Shown here: piece after piece, positions 25,598 to 33,772 of the stretch
Numbering within the stretch: position 1 is the stretch's first letter
Layout of the letters: each line of letters starts with the position of its first letter
Source: Vicingaceae bacterium
Lineage (GTDB): Bacteria > Bacteroidota > Bacteroidia > Flavobacteriales_E > Vicingaceae
Assembly (NCBI GenBank): GCA_026003395.1
Contig: BPHE01000004.1
Location: 62,001 to 126,000 of the forward strand
Direction of reading: 5' to 3'
Length of the DNA: 64,000 nucleotides
Notes under the pieces: model-generated
Told to the model about the DNA's origin: nothing
What the model saw: only the letters and a program-made list of their open reading frames with translations
Database searches by the model: none
Program-made: the position numbers and the translations under genes

Positions 25598-26623
25598 ATG
25601 CAAACGCTTGATTTAAATGATAAAACTGTATTAATCACCGGCGGAACCGGTTCATTGGGACAGAGGTTGGTAAAACGAATCTTGCAAGAATGGCCGGGAA
25701 TTAAGAAGCTAATCATCTATTCTCGCGACGAACATAAACAATTCCACATGTCTCAACAATACCCATCAAAACAATATCCATTTCTACGTTTTTTTATAGG
25801 AGATATACGCGATTTTGACCGTTTGTTGATGGCCACCGAAGATGTTGATTACATAATTCACACGGCTGCGTTAAAACATGTGCCGATTGCCGAATACAAT
25901 CCAATGGAACCGGTCAAAACCAATATACTTGGAGCCGAAAATTTAATCATGGCTTCATTGCGCAATGGAATCAAAAGGGTGGTGGCGTTATCTACCGACA
26001 AAGCAGCTGCGCCCATCAATCTTTATGGTGCAACCAAATTGGTGTCTGACAAGCTTTTTATTGCAGCCAACAACATCAAAGGGAAAAGGGATATACGTTT
26101 TTCTGTGGTAAGATATGGCAATGTGATGGGATCGCAAGGTTCTGTCATACCATTTTTTATGCAAAAAAGAAAAGAGGGCATCATCCCTATAACGGACCCT
26201 AAAATGACAAGATTTAACATAACACTCGACGAAGGAGTAAATCTTGTTTTTCATGCACTGGCCAATGCTTGGGGAGGGGAGATATTTGTTCCAAAAATAC
26301 CATCCTATCGAATCACCGATCTGGCCGAAGCCATTGCCCCCGGTTGTGAAAAAGTCATTGTCGGCATAAGGCCGGGAGAGAAAATTCACGAGGAAATGAT
26401 TACCTCTTCCGACTCCTACTTTACTTATGATACCGGTAAATATTACGTGATACTTCCCAGTATGCCCTTATTTGATGTTAACGATTTCATCAAGCAATTC
26501 AATGCCGTGAAAGTGCCTGAGGGCTTTCAGTACAATTCAGGCACAAACGATAAATTTCTTACCGTAGAAGAGATAAGAGATCTGATTAAAAAACATTTGT
26601 ATCCCGACTTTCAACCTGTCTAA
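25598..26623 (+). CDS. pseB: UDP-N-acetylglucosamine 4,6-dehydratase, inverting (PseB)
   Basis: 341 aa, SDR superfamily. The NAD(P) loop GGTGSLGQRL is near residues 15-24. IIYSRDEHKQFHM, IIHTAALKHVPIAEYNPMEP, and the catalytic region STDKAAAPINLYGATKLVSD follow; the Asp-Lys and Tyr-x-x-x-Lys are in place, and the PseB-type hexamer motifs match. It converts UDP-GlcNAc to UDP-2-acetamido-2,6-dideoxy-L-arabino-4-hexulose, the first step of pseudaminic acid synthesis. pseF starts two bases after its stop. The usual next gene, the aminotransferase pseC, is not there. Confidence 0.9.
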   Translation: MQTLDLNDKTVLITGGTGSLGQRLVKRILQEWPGIKKLIIYSRDEHKQFHMSQQYPSKQYPFLRFFIGDIRDFDRLLMATEDVDYIIHTAALKHVPIAEYNPMEPVKTNILGAENLIMASLRNGIKRVVALSTDKAAAPINLYGATKLVSDKLFIAANNIKGKRDIRFSVVRYGNVMGSQGSVIPFFMQKRKEGIIPITDPKMTRFNITLDEGVNLVFHALANAWGGEIFVPKIPSYRITDLAEAIAPGCEKVIVGIRPGEKIHEEMITSSDSYFTYDTGKYYVILPSMPLFDVNDFIKQFNAVKVPEGFQYNSGTNDKFLTVEEIRDLIKKHLYPDFQPV

Positions 26624-26624
26624 T

Positions 26625-27347
26625 ATGCCTGTAAAAGCATTGTCATATGCCATAATTCCTGCAAGAGGTGGCAGTAAACGTATACCCCGGAAAAATATCA
26701 AAGAATTTAATGGAATACCGGTGATTGCCTACCCAATAAAAACAGCCCAAAAAAGCGGTTTGTTCGATAAGATTTTTGTTTCTACCGAGGACCCCGGAAT
26801 AGCATCAATTGCAGCTAAATATGGAGCGGAAGTTATGCCCCGAAGTGCACTCAATGCCAATGATTATGCCACAACATCGGATGTATTGAAAGAAGTTGTT
26901 GAACAATGGAAAGAACTTAATCTTTTGCCCGTCAGGGCTTGTTGCATTTATCCGGTAACCCCATTGTTGCAAATCAAATTTTTGGAAGAAGGTTTTAAAA
27001 AATTGCTTACCGGCAAGTATCACTCTGTTTTCCCTGTGGTCAAATTTCCGTCTTCAATCTTCCGTGCTTTGACAGCAGATGAAAATGGTTATATAAAATT
27101 TATTTTTCCTGAAAATCAAAATAAGCGTACACAGGACCTTCCTGAAGCATATTATGATGCCGGTCAGTTTTACTGGTTTGATGTAGAAAAATTTATACAA
27201 GCCGGACAATTGATTACGTCTGAAAGCGGATTTATTGTCTTGCCGGAATATTTCATACAAGATGTAGACAATCCGACCGATTGGCAAATGCTTGAATGGA
27301 AATACCGGATTCTTTCGTCCAATGGAATAATAGAGAAATTATTCTAA
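26625..27347 (+). CDS. pseF: CMP-pseudaminic acid cytidylyltransferase (PseF)
   Basis: 240 aa. The nucleotide-binding IIPARGGSKRIPRKNIKEFNG is at the N-terminus, followed by GIPVIAYPI and VSTEDPGIASIAAKYGA. RSALNANDYATTSDVL and YPVTPLLQIKFLEEG resemble NeuA/PseF enzymes. It activates the nine-carbon sugar as CMP-Pse for glycosyltransferases. It is tightly coupled to pseB and converges on pseI with only six bases between the stop codons. Confidence 0.88.
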   Translation: MPVKALSYAIIPARGGSKRIPRKNIKEFNGIPVIAYPIKTAQKSGLFDKIFVSTEDPGIASIAAKYGAEVMPRSALNANDYATTSDVLKEVVEQWKELNLLPVRACCIYPVTPLLQIKFLEEGFKKLLTGKYHSVFPVVKFPSSIFRALTADENGYIKFIFPENQNKRTQDLPEAYYDAGQFYWFDVEKFIQAGQLITSESGFIVLPEYFIQDVDNPTDWQMLEWKYRILSSNGIIEKLF

Positions 27348-27353
27348 ATTCAT

Positions 27354-28388
27354 TCACTCCAACAAATCCCAACTCAGCGGAGTTCCTTTTTTAATGCTTA
27401 CACGTACTTTCTTACCAATCACATCGGAAAGATATTTGGGAGCAAGGCCCACACCGGGACGAATCGATCTTACATGATCTTCTGTCAGAATTTCCCCGGC
27501 ATGGATGTCTTTCACAATAAACAAAGAACGGCCAAAAACTCTCGATTTTTTCGATTTCTCGGTCAATTCATAGGTGATTTTGCCCAATGCCTTTTCAATA
27601 TTTCTTACGGCATCGACCATGTTTTTAAATTCGCCGGGAGTTAAAGAAAATTCTTTGTCAGGGCTATCGATACTTTTGTCAAGAATAAAATGTTTTTCTA
27701 TGATTCTGGCCCCTAAAGCTACGGCAGCCACAGGCACTTCTGTACCCAATGTGTGATCCGACAATCCTGCTTCGACACCAAACGTTTCTTTCAAATTTGG
27801 AATGGTCCTGAGGTTGATTTCATCATACGGTGCAGGATACGCTGAAGTGCATTTTAATAACACTATTTGATCATTGCCGACTTTTTTGCAAGTATCAACA
27901 GCTTCTTGTATCTCACATAAAGTGGCTATGCCGGTGGAAATGATCATAGGTTTGCCTTTAGAGGCGGCATATTCTATCAATGGCAGGTCTGTAATTTCAA
28001 AAGATGCAATTTTGTATGCAGGGACATTCAGAGTTTCCAAAAAATCCACAGAGGTTTTATCAAATGGCGTTGAAAAAAATATCATGCCCAAATTTTCGGT
28101 CAATTCCTTGAGTTCGTGATGCCATTCCCAGGGAGTATAGGCCTCTTGGTATAGATTGTACAGCGTTATTCCATCCCAAAGAGTACCGTACTTGATTTGA
28201 AAATAGTCATTTGAGCTGTCGATGGTCATCGTATCCGGAGTGTATGTTTGCAATTTCACTGCATCGGCACCGGCTTCTTTCATGGCATAAATAGTGTCTT
28301 TGGCTATCCGGATGTCTTGTCCGTGATTGGCAGATAATTCGGCAACAATCAACACTTTTTCATTTATGTCGAAATTGGAAATTTTCAT
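27354..28388 (-). CDS. pseI: Pseudaminic acid synthase (PseI, NeuB family)
   Basis: 344 aa. The N-terminal TIM barrel (about 1-275) contains VAELSANHGQDIRIAK, DAVKLQTYTPDTMTI, FFSTPFDKTSVDFL, KIASFEITDLPLI, GLSDHTLG and IIEKHFILDKSIDSPD. A C-terminal antifreeze-like SAF domain follows (about 285-344: RSLFIVKDIHAGEILTEDHV, RPGVGLAPKYL). It condenses a six-carbon sugar with phosphoenolpyruvate. The pseI name rather than neuB/legI rests on the pse neighbours. It overlaps the preceding pseH-like gene by four bases. Confidence 0.88.
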   Translation of the reverse strand: MKISNFDINEKVLIVAELSANHGQDIRIAKDTIYAMKEAGADAVKLQTYTPDTMTIDSSNDYFQIKYGTLWDGITLYNLYQEAYTPWEWHHELKELTENLGMIFFSTPFDKTSVDFLETLNVPAYKIASFEITDLPLIEYAASKGKPMIISTGIATLCEIQEAVDTCKKVGNDQIVLLKCTSAYPAPYDEINLRTIPNLKETFGVEAGLSDHTLGTEVPVAAVALGARIIEKHFILDKSIDSPDKEFSLTPGEFKNMVDAVRNIEKALGKITYELTEKSKKSRVFGRSLFIVKDIHAGEILTEDHVRSIRPGVGLAPKYLSDVIGKKVRVSIKKGTPLSWDLLE

Positions 28389-28930
28389 ATGCTTTTTTCT
28401 TTTGGATTAATTTGAGACATAATTATGACATTATACCAACGGTTATCCCTGAAAACATAATCTCTCAAGGTCCCTTCAACTTCAAATCCTGCTTGATTAT
28501 ATAGTTCTATGGCTTTTTGATTGTTTTCCATAACTTCCAATCTTAATGTATGCAAATTTAACACATCAAACGCCGTTTTTTTTATCAACTCAATCATAAT
28601 TTTACCTTTACTTTTTCTTTTGTTGTAAGGGTTTGCATAGATGCCCAATAAGCATCTTTTGTGTGTTTGATTGATTTGATTAAAATAAATCACACCTAAT
28701 TCCGCCTCATCTTTTTTTACCAAGAAATATAGATCTGAAGAATTATTTTTAAGATTTTCCACAAATTGCAAGTGTTCTTTGAAGGAGATTATTTTGTCGT
28801 TATACATCCAACGCCTGATGCTTTCATGATTTCTCCATTTTAAAATGTTTTCGAGTTCGGAATGGGGCAGTTGTGTAAAATTGATGAGTGTACAATCGTC
28901 TATATTTAATATGTCGATGTTTGATTTCAT
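28385..28930 (-). CDS. pseH: GNAT N-acetyltransferase, PseH-like
   Basis: 181 aa. A GNAT fold of the RimJ/PseH type: ILKWRNHESIRRWMYND, then FVENLKNNSSDLYFLVKK, ELGVIYFNQIN, and the acetyl-CoA region LLGIYANPYNKRKSKG with LRLEVMENNQKAIELYNQAGF. The WRN-E--R-WM pattern near residue 32 is typical of PseH. It is expected to acetylate the 4-amino group of the UDP-sugar intermediate. It shares one base with the upstream deacetylase stop and overlaps pseI by four bases, so the operon is tight. Confidence 0.82.
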   Translation of the reverse strand: MKSNIDILNIDDCTLINFTQLPHSELENILKWRNHESIRRWMYNDKIISFKEHLQFVENLKNNSSDLYFLVKKDEAELGVIYFNQINQTHKRCLLGIYANPYNKRKSKGKIMIELIKKTAFDVLNLHTLRLEVMENNQKAIELYNQAGFEVEGTLRDYVFRDNRWYNVIIMSQINPKEKSI

Positions 28931-29610
28931 TAACGCAAACTTCTGATCAATTCGAAAGCTTCAGCGTAAGCACAACCAACTTCCAGCCCTCTTTGTTTGG
29001 CTTTTATACGAATTCCTTCCAAACTCCGGGGATGAGGGTACTCACGCAGTTCATTTTGATATTCTGCCATAGCTTTAACTTTGAGTTCTATGGTTGATTC
29101 AATATTGAAATAAACGTTTGGTGAAAATTTCAAAGGGTAATTCCATTCCGAAGAAGAAAGAATCTCGCCGGCATAAATTTCCTTGACGGTTTCTCCATGA
29201 ATGGGGCGGGTAGCAGTCAAAACGGCACGGTAGGTAATTTGATGATCTATGTTAAGATCATGTTGTGAATGAGTGAAAATTATAGACGGTTTTATTTTGT
29301 TTTTGATTTTCTCCACTTCTTTGACAACATCCAATAGGTCGACATTGTCGAAACGATTGTCGGGCAAATCGCAAGTAAACACCTCTTTAATTCCAATCAC
29401 TTCATTTGCTTTGACAATCTCGTTTTTCAATTTTTTCAGCTCTTGCTGACGTGCATCAGGGTTTCTTTTATCGTCTCTTGAGGTAACACCTTCGCCCAAA
29501 ATCAAAGTATAGGCCTCACAGCCCTCCTGAATAAGCCGGGCCACCGTGCCGAAACACGCCAATACTTCATCATCGGGATGGGCATAAACCAATAGCAAAG
29601 TTTTCTTCAT
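28930..29610 (-). CDS. PIG-L family deacetylase in the pseudaminic acid cluster
   Basis: 226 aa from the ATG at 29610. A start 14 codons upstream would overlap the previous gene and adds no family sequence. It begins with KTLLLVYAHPDDEVLACFGT; the AHPDDE motif and HDLNIDH supply the zinc ligands and catalytic Asp. The family removes N-acetyl groups from sugars (GlcNAc-PI, mycothiol and bacillithiol precursors). Here it follows a formyltransferase gene by ten bases, which suggests that an N-acetyl is swapped for another acyl group on the nonulosonate or its precursor. The exact substrate is inference. Confidence 0.82.
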   Translation of the reverse strand: MKKTLLLVYAHPDDEVLACFGTVARLIQEGCEAYTLILGEGVTSRDDKRNPDARQQELKKLKNEIVKANEVIGIKEVFTCDLPDNRFDNVDLLDVVKEVEKIKNKIKPSIIFTHSQHDLNIDHQITYRAVLTATRPIHGETVKEIYAGEILSSSEWNYPLKFSPNVYFNIESTIELKVKAMAEYQNELREYPHPRSLEGIRIKAKQRGLEVGCAYAEAFELIRSLR

Positions 29611-29620
29611 ATTTTCATTT

Positions 29621-30331
29621 TTAAGATTGACCGAAATCTTCTGTAATTTCAAATTTTCCGGTCAAAAGACCGGATTTTTTTTGAATGCCGGAGAAAATTA
29701 TTTTAAATTGACCAAGTTGAATATAAGCTCGGGGATATCCTTCGGCATCTACCATACGGATAAAGTCATAAATATCTTGCAATGTTTCAAAATGTTGATG
29801 GGACATATCGCTTTCTTCGGGTTTTCGTCTTGTGAAATAGACAGGCGTGCCTTGTTGTGGAACAGGTATCGGACGATGGCTGAGAATATAAGGTATCATG
29901 TCGAAAAAAATTATGTCTGATGCACTCATATACAATTCTTCGGCACTGCCAAGACCAACGTAAAAATCCCTCTTCAAATAAATGTCTCCTCCGTCGGTTT
30001 CCTGACCGGCTTTGATGGCCGAAATTTTTGTGCGGTAAATTTTTTGCCGTATTAAATTTTGCAATGGACTGCCTCCTCGGCCAAAAGGTAAATCTGTCAT
30101 ATGAAAAACCACACATTCGTAGTTTTCATAAATCGCTTCAGGTATTTTCCATGACCAGTGAGGAAAAAAAATATAGCTGGGGTTTAGTTTTTGTAACCAT
30201 GTGTTGTTGAGGTCTTCCTTTCGGTGGATGATATGTATTTGATAACTACCGTCAAGTTGTTTTTTCAAAACTTCAGCGTTTCGGAGGTTCCAAGACTTGA
30301 TGGCTGCAATGATGATGTTTTCGGCACTCAC
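29621..30331 (-). CDS. Sugar N-formyltransferase-like protein (Fmt/ArnA fold)
   Basis: 236 aa. It opens with GTG (30331), since no ATG lies near. A Rossmann-type formyltransferase core includes YIFFPHWSWKIPEAIY, then VVFHMTDLPFGRGGSPLQNL and GQETDGGDIYLKRDF. These align by eye with the NxHxSLLPxYRGxxP and DxGDI segments of methionyl-tRNA and UDP-sugar formyltransferases, with His and Asp kept but the usual Asn replaced by Phe (FHMTD). I expect 10-formyl-tetrahydrofolate as donor and an amino sugar as acceptor. It lies between pseG and the PIG-L gene with ten-base gaps. Confidence 0.72.
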   Translation of the reverse strand: MSAENIIIAAIKSWNLRNAEVLKKQLDGSYQIHIIHRKEDLNNTWLQKLNPSYIFFPHWSWKIPEAIYENYECVVFHMTDLPFGRGGSPLQNLIRQKIYRTKISAIKAGQETDGGDIYLKRDFYVGLGSAEELYMSASDIIFFDMIPYILSHRPIPVPQQGTPVYFTRRKPEESDMSHQHFETLQDIYDFIRMVDAEGYPRAYIQLGQFKIIFSGIQKKSGLLTGKFEITEDFGQS

Positions 30332-30341
30332 AATAGTATGT

Positions 30342-31334
30342 TTATTGAATTTTTTTCATTAATTCCCTGTAAATTCTGAATACCCCCTGCCCATCGATGA
30401 GGTTTTGACCCATGTGTGACATGCTTTGTCTCTTTTCGTAACTAATCATAGATTCCAGATTTGAAAGTAATACGGATGACAGATTTTGATCATTCCAATT
30501 GCCAAGGTGAATGCTAAATCCGGCTTTTTCACAATAAGCTACATTTCCGGATTGGTTGTCTGCAGTTAAAATAGACATTGCCGGAGTGCCTGTTGCGGCA
30601 AGTTCATACAGAGTTTGTCCCCCGGCACTTATGGCTATATCGCTTTCCAACATGGTTTTTTTCATCAATCCTGCATCAGGCAAATATATCAAATTAGTGT
30701 TTTGGTCGGCAGTTTTTTTGATTTGGTCAATATTTTTATATCCTCCTCCAATGATGACATTTTTCTGTAATGTGGGTAATTTCTTCTTGATGATAGACAA
30801 AACAACCGGAGTAAGATTTCTAAAATCATCTCCGCCAAAAGTTAGCATAATGCTCGTCAATTCTTTGTGAATTATTCTTGCCGGCAAATCCCAAAATTCT
30901 TTTCTCATGGGTAAATATTCTACGCCCAGCAAATATTCAACACCTTCGATAGATGGATACTTGAGGTGTTTTGCGTGTATATTTCCATTGATGACTATTC
31001 CCGGAGGATATGCCAAACGGTTATTGTCGTCGTAATAGACAGCAATCTTAGTGTGTTGTCGAATAGCACGATAAAGGTCAAGGCCGGCAAGATAACTGTC
31101 AATGACCACGATGTCGCTGCCTTGTATAATCTCTGTCAGATATTCCGGTTGTTCAATCCAGTCAAAAACATGTGCCTGACAGTTTTTTAATAGGGGGTTG
31201 ATGGAGGTGTCTCCGTTGACAATCAGGACAGGTACAATGCCATGAAGCTCAAAGACCTGATAAATAGCCATCATTCTGGTTAGATGACCAAAACCTTTGC
31301 TGATGCTTGCTTCGGTTATGATACAAATTTTCAT
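30342..31334 (-). CDS. pseG: UDP-2,4-diacetamido-2,4,6-trideoxy-altropyranose hydrolase (PseG)
   Basis: 330 aa from the ATG at 31334. The longer frame upstream runs through the rpmH terminator, so the inner start is right. It is a GT-B fold hydrolase with ITEASISKGFGHLTRMMAI at the start (the Gly-x-Gly-His-x-x-Arg loop with the catalytic His), IVIDSYLAGLDL, LTFGGDDFRN and the nucleotide-binding AISAGGQTLYELAATGTP. PseG removes UDP before condensation with PEP. It leads the minus-strand operon pseG-formyltransferase-PIG-L-pseH-pseI. Confidence 0.87.
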   Translation of the reverse strand: MKICIITEASISKGFGHLTRMMAIYQVFELHGIVPVLIVNGDTSINPLLKNCQAHVFDWIEQPEYLTEIIQGSDIVVIDSYLAGLDLYRAIRQHTKIAVYYDDNNRLAYPPGIVINGNIHAKHLKYPSIEGVEYLLGVEYLPMRKEFWDLPARIIHKELTSIMLTFGGDDFRNLTPVVLSIIKKKLPTLQKNVIIGGGYKNIDQIKKTADQNTNLIYLPDAGLMKKTMLESDIAISAGGQTLYELAATGTPAMSILTADNQSGNVAYCEKAGFSIHLGNWNDQNLSSVLLSNLESMISYEKRQSMSHMGQNLIDGQGVFRIYRELMKKIQ

Positions 31335-31370
31335 GACGGGCAATGAACGGAATACCGCTGTGTTTATAAC

Positions 31371-31397
31371 AAAAAAGCCCGGTTTTCCGGGCTTTTC
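31371..31397 (-). terminator. Rho-independent terminator of rpmH
   Basis: AAAAGCCCGG, a four-base loop and CCGGGCTTTT, with a T run on the minus strand, 20 bases after the rpmH stop and before pseG. Confidence 0.85.
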
Positions 31398-31416
31398 CAA
31401 TAGTTATTCGGAAAAA

Positions 31417-31584
31417 TTACAATCTGACTCTTTTGTATGTTTTTTCGTCGGATACAGTCAGTTTTTTTCTGCCTTTTTTACGGCGACGGGATAAAACTTT
31501 TCTACCGTCTTTGCTGGCCATTCTTTCACGGAATCCGTGTTTGTTTCTTCTAACTCTTTTAGATGGTTGATATGTTCTTTTCAT
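31417..31584 (-). CDS. rpmH: 50S ribosomal protein L34
   Basis: 55 aa, read from ATG at 31584 to TAA at 31417. It starts [20 protein letters not shown] and continues with [20 protein letters not shown], the universal L34 sequence; the tail [14 protein letters not shown] is of the Bacteroidota type. Its own promoter and terminator are both recognisable. dnaA and rnpA, frequent neighbours elsewhere, are absent here. Confidence 0.97.
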   Translation of the reverse strand: MKRTYQPSKRVRRNKHGFRERMASKDGRKVLSRRRKKGRKKLTVSDEKTYKRVRL

Positions 31585-31614
31585 AAGAAAATTGTTTACT
31601 CAATTTTTGGGCTG

Positions 31615-31644
31615 CAAATATACTTTAATTTTTTATTTATGCAA
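31615..31644 (-). promoter_or_regulatory. Promoter of rpmH
   Basis: Minus strand: TTG (31642-31644), 19 bases, TATATTTG (31615-31622). It matches the Bacteroidota consensus, 30 bases before the ATG. Confidence 0.68.
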
Positions 31645-31652
31645 TTGAAAAT

Positions 31653-32072
31653 TTAAAATTGTTCGAAAGCCGAAAAGAAAAATGAGGCCTCGATGCGGGC
31701 ATTTTCGTTGCTGTCGCTTCCATGAATGGCATTTTTGGCTTTTGATTCTGCAAATTTTTTACGAATAGTTCCTTCTGCAGCTTCTGCAGGGTCGGTGCTC
31801 CCTATTAGTTTACGAAAATCTTCTACAGCATTTTCTTTTTCCAGGATTGCAGCCACTACCGGTCCGGACGACATGTATTCAACTAACTCAGCATAGAAAG
31901 GTCTCTCTTTGTGAACTTCATAAAACTTACCGGCCAATTCTCTGCTGAGACGAGTCATTTTTAAAGCTTTGATTCTAAATCCCGCAGAAGTTATCATACT
32001 TAAAATATCACCGGTAAAATTTTTTTCAACAGCTTCCGGCTTAATCATGGTAAAAGTGATATTTCCTTTCAT
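31653..32072 (-). CDS. ndk: Nucleoside diphosphate kinase
   Basis: 139 aa, the usual length. It has [15 protein letters not shown] at the start, [27 protein letters not shown] and the phospho-histidine loop [12 protein letters not shown] near residue 115. It transfers phosphate between nucleoside di- and triphosphates. It lies upstream of rpmH on the same strand, but rpmH has its own promoter between them. Confidence 0.95.
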   Translation of the reverse strand: MKGNITFTMIKPEAVEKNFTGDILSMITSAGFRIKALKMTRLSRELAGKFYEVHKERPFYAELVEYMSSGPVVAAILEKENAVEDFRKLIGSTDPAEAAEGTIRKKFAESKAKNAIHGSDSNENARIEASFFFSAFEQF

Positions 32073-32211
32073 GTTTCTTTAATTTTGCCGCAAAACAATG
32101 AATTTTTTTTGAAAAAACGTATGTTTTGAATAAAATTCGCCCGGGTGTATAAAATTTGCAAAAAAAGACCCAAAATTTTTGGTGATTTTTTAAATTTGTA
32201 AAAAATAGTAC

Positions 32212-33765
32212 ATGGACGATAGTTTTTTTGATTGGGACGATTTCGATGAATACAAGGAATTTCGCGATTTGTTGGATAAATATGAAAAATCGCTGGAAAG
32301 CGGATCTCCTGTATTTCTTGACCTGGATGAGTTTGAAGAAATAATTGACTATTATCTTGCTACCAATCAACATCAAAAAGCTCAAGGTGCCATTGAACTT
32401 GCATTGCAATTTTATCCCGGATCCTCGGGAGTTATATTGTTGCAGGCGAGATCTTTTTTGGAAGCACACAAGCCGCAAAAGGCATTGGAAATAATTAACC
32501 AATATGAACCCAACTTCCAACCGGATGCAGAATGGTTTCTTGTGAAGGGAGATATTTACAATCAACTTCAACAGCATGAAAAAGCCATACAGTGCTACAA
32601 AAAATCATTGGAATTTATCACCGATACGGACAAATATTTTGAATCGGATGTTTATTTAAGGATTGCTTATCTCTATCAAAAAATCGACAATTATGTCAAA
32701 GCCATCGAATACTTTAAAAGAGTGTTGGATGTGATGCCGGAAGATGAGATTACATTATATGAAGTAGCACATTGCTATAACATGATGGATGATGATGACG
32801 GCGGGATAGAATTTTTGAAAAATTTCCTTTCCCGAAATATATACAGTGCCACTGCTTTTGTATTATTAGGCGAATTCTTTCACAACAAAGGTTTGTATGA
32901 AAAAGCGCTTGATGCCTATGAATATGCCATAGCCATCAACAAAGATTATGCCCAGGCCTATATCAACAAAGCTGAAACATACATAGAACTCGAACAATAT
33001 GAAGAGGCCCTGGAAACATTGGAAGAATATAAAGCCGGAAAAACACTTATCGACGAGCATGCCCGGTATCTTTATGGAATAGCACTTGCCCGCACAGGGC
33101 AACATAAGAGAGCCATGAATGTTTTCAGAAACCTGATCAAAAACGACCCATTTAATGCCGAAGTTTGGTATGAGATGGCATATTTGGCATTTGAAACATC
33201 CGACTATCATTCCGCCTGGCATTTTATCCGGAAGGCAATTGATCTGGACGATGAAGATGCCGAATATTACTGGCTTGCAGGTATGATTGCCAACAAATTA
33301 TTGATGTTTGAAGAGGCAAGAGTTTTCTATATTCAGGCATTGAACGGGGATGAAAGTGTCCGCAAAAAAGCATTTTTAGCATTGTTATATAACATGCTAC
33401 AATTTGATGTTGAAATTTACGAATTGAATTTACCTTTGCCCGGGCATTCCGGTTTGGAAATAGATTTACCGGATATATTTGCTTTGACTACTGCTCATGA
33501 CCGCTCTGCCGAAGATTGGGCTATGTTTTTCTTGAAACAATTGCCTGAACTAAAAAAAGTCGATCAATTGGCGTTTCAGATTGCTCTCGAAAAACTCATT
33601 TCGCTGGCAATAAATTATTTCTACGGAAGAAATAAAAATTGTGCTTATGACATTATCGAACAGCTGGTAAAAAATCATAAACAAGAGACCATCAGTTGTT
33701 TACAGGAAGAATTTGCAGAATTCGTCAAAAGTGATTTACATTTGCAGAAAATTTTAGAATCATAG
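32212..33765 (+). CDS. Tetratricopeptide repeat protein
   Basis: 517 aa, no signal peptide or membrane segment, so cytosolic. The first 40 residues are very acidic (DDSFFDWDDFDEYKEF). About ten TPR units follow, for example QQHEKAIQCYKKSLEF, DNYVKAIEYFKRVLDVMPED, GLYEKALDAYEYAIAINKDY, EQYEEALETLEEYKAG and QHKRAMNVFRNLIKNDPFN. A less regular C-terminal third is followed eight bases later by the phosphosulfolactate synthase gene. It probably acts as a protein-interaction scaffold; the partner is unknown. Confidence 0.85.
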   Translation: MDDSFFDWDDFDEYKEFRDLLDKYEKSLESGSPVFLDLDEFEEIIDYYLATNQHQKAQGAIELALQFYPGSSGVILLQARSFLEAHKPQKALEIINQYEPNFQPDAEWFLVKGDIYNQLQQHEKAIQCYKKSLEFITDTDKYFESDVYLRIAYLYQKIDNYVKAIEYFKRVLDVMPEDEITLYEVAHCYNMMDDDDGGIEFLKNFLSRNIYSATAFVLLGEFFHNKGLYEKALDAYEYAIAINKDYAQAYINKAETYIELEQYEEALETLEEYKAGKTLIDEHARYLYGIALARTGQHKRAMNVFRNLIKNDPFNAEVWYEMAYLAFETSDYHSAWHFIRKAIDLDDEDAEYYWLAGMIANKLLMFEEARVFYIQALNGDESVRKKAFLALLYNMLQFDVEIYELNLPLPGHSGLEIDLPDIFALTTAHDRSAEDWAMFFLKQLPELKKVDQLAFQIALEKLISLAINYFYGRNKNCAYDIIEQLVKNHKQETISCLQEEFAEFVKSDLHLQKILES

Positions 33766-33772
33766 AATTTAC

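Noticed and set aside
25598-31334. Reading the nonulosonate cluster as legionaminic acid or sialic acid synthesis
   Set aside because: The inverting-dehydratase features of PseB, the PseH-type GNAT and PseG-like hydrolase favour pseudaminic acid; no LegF/GlmU-like or NeuC-like gene is present.
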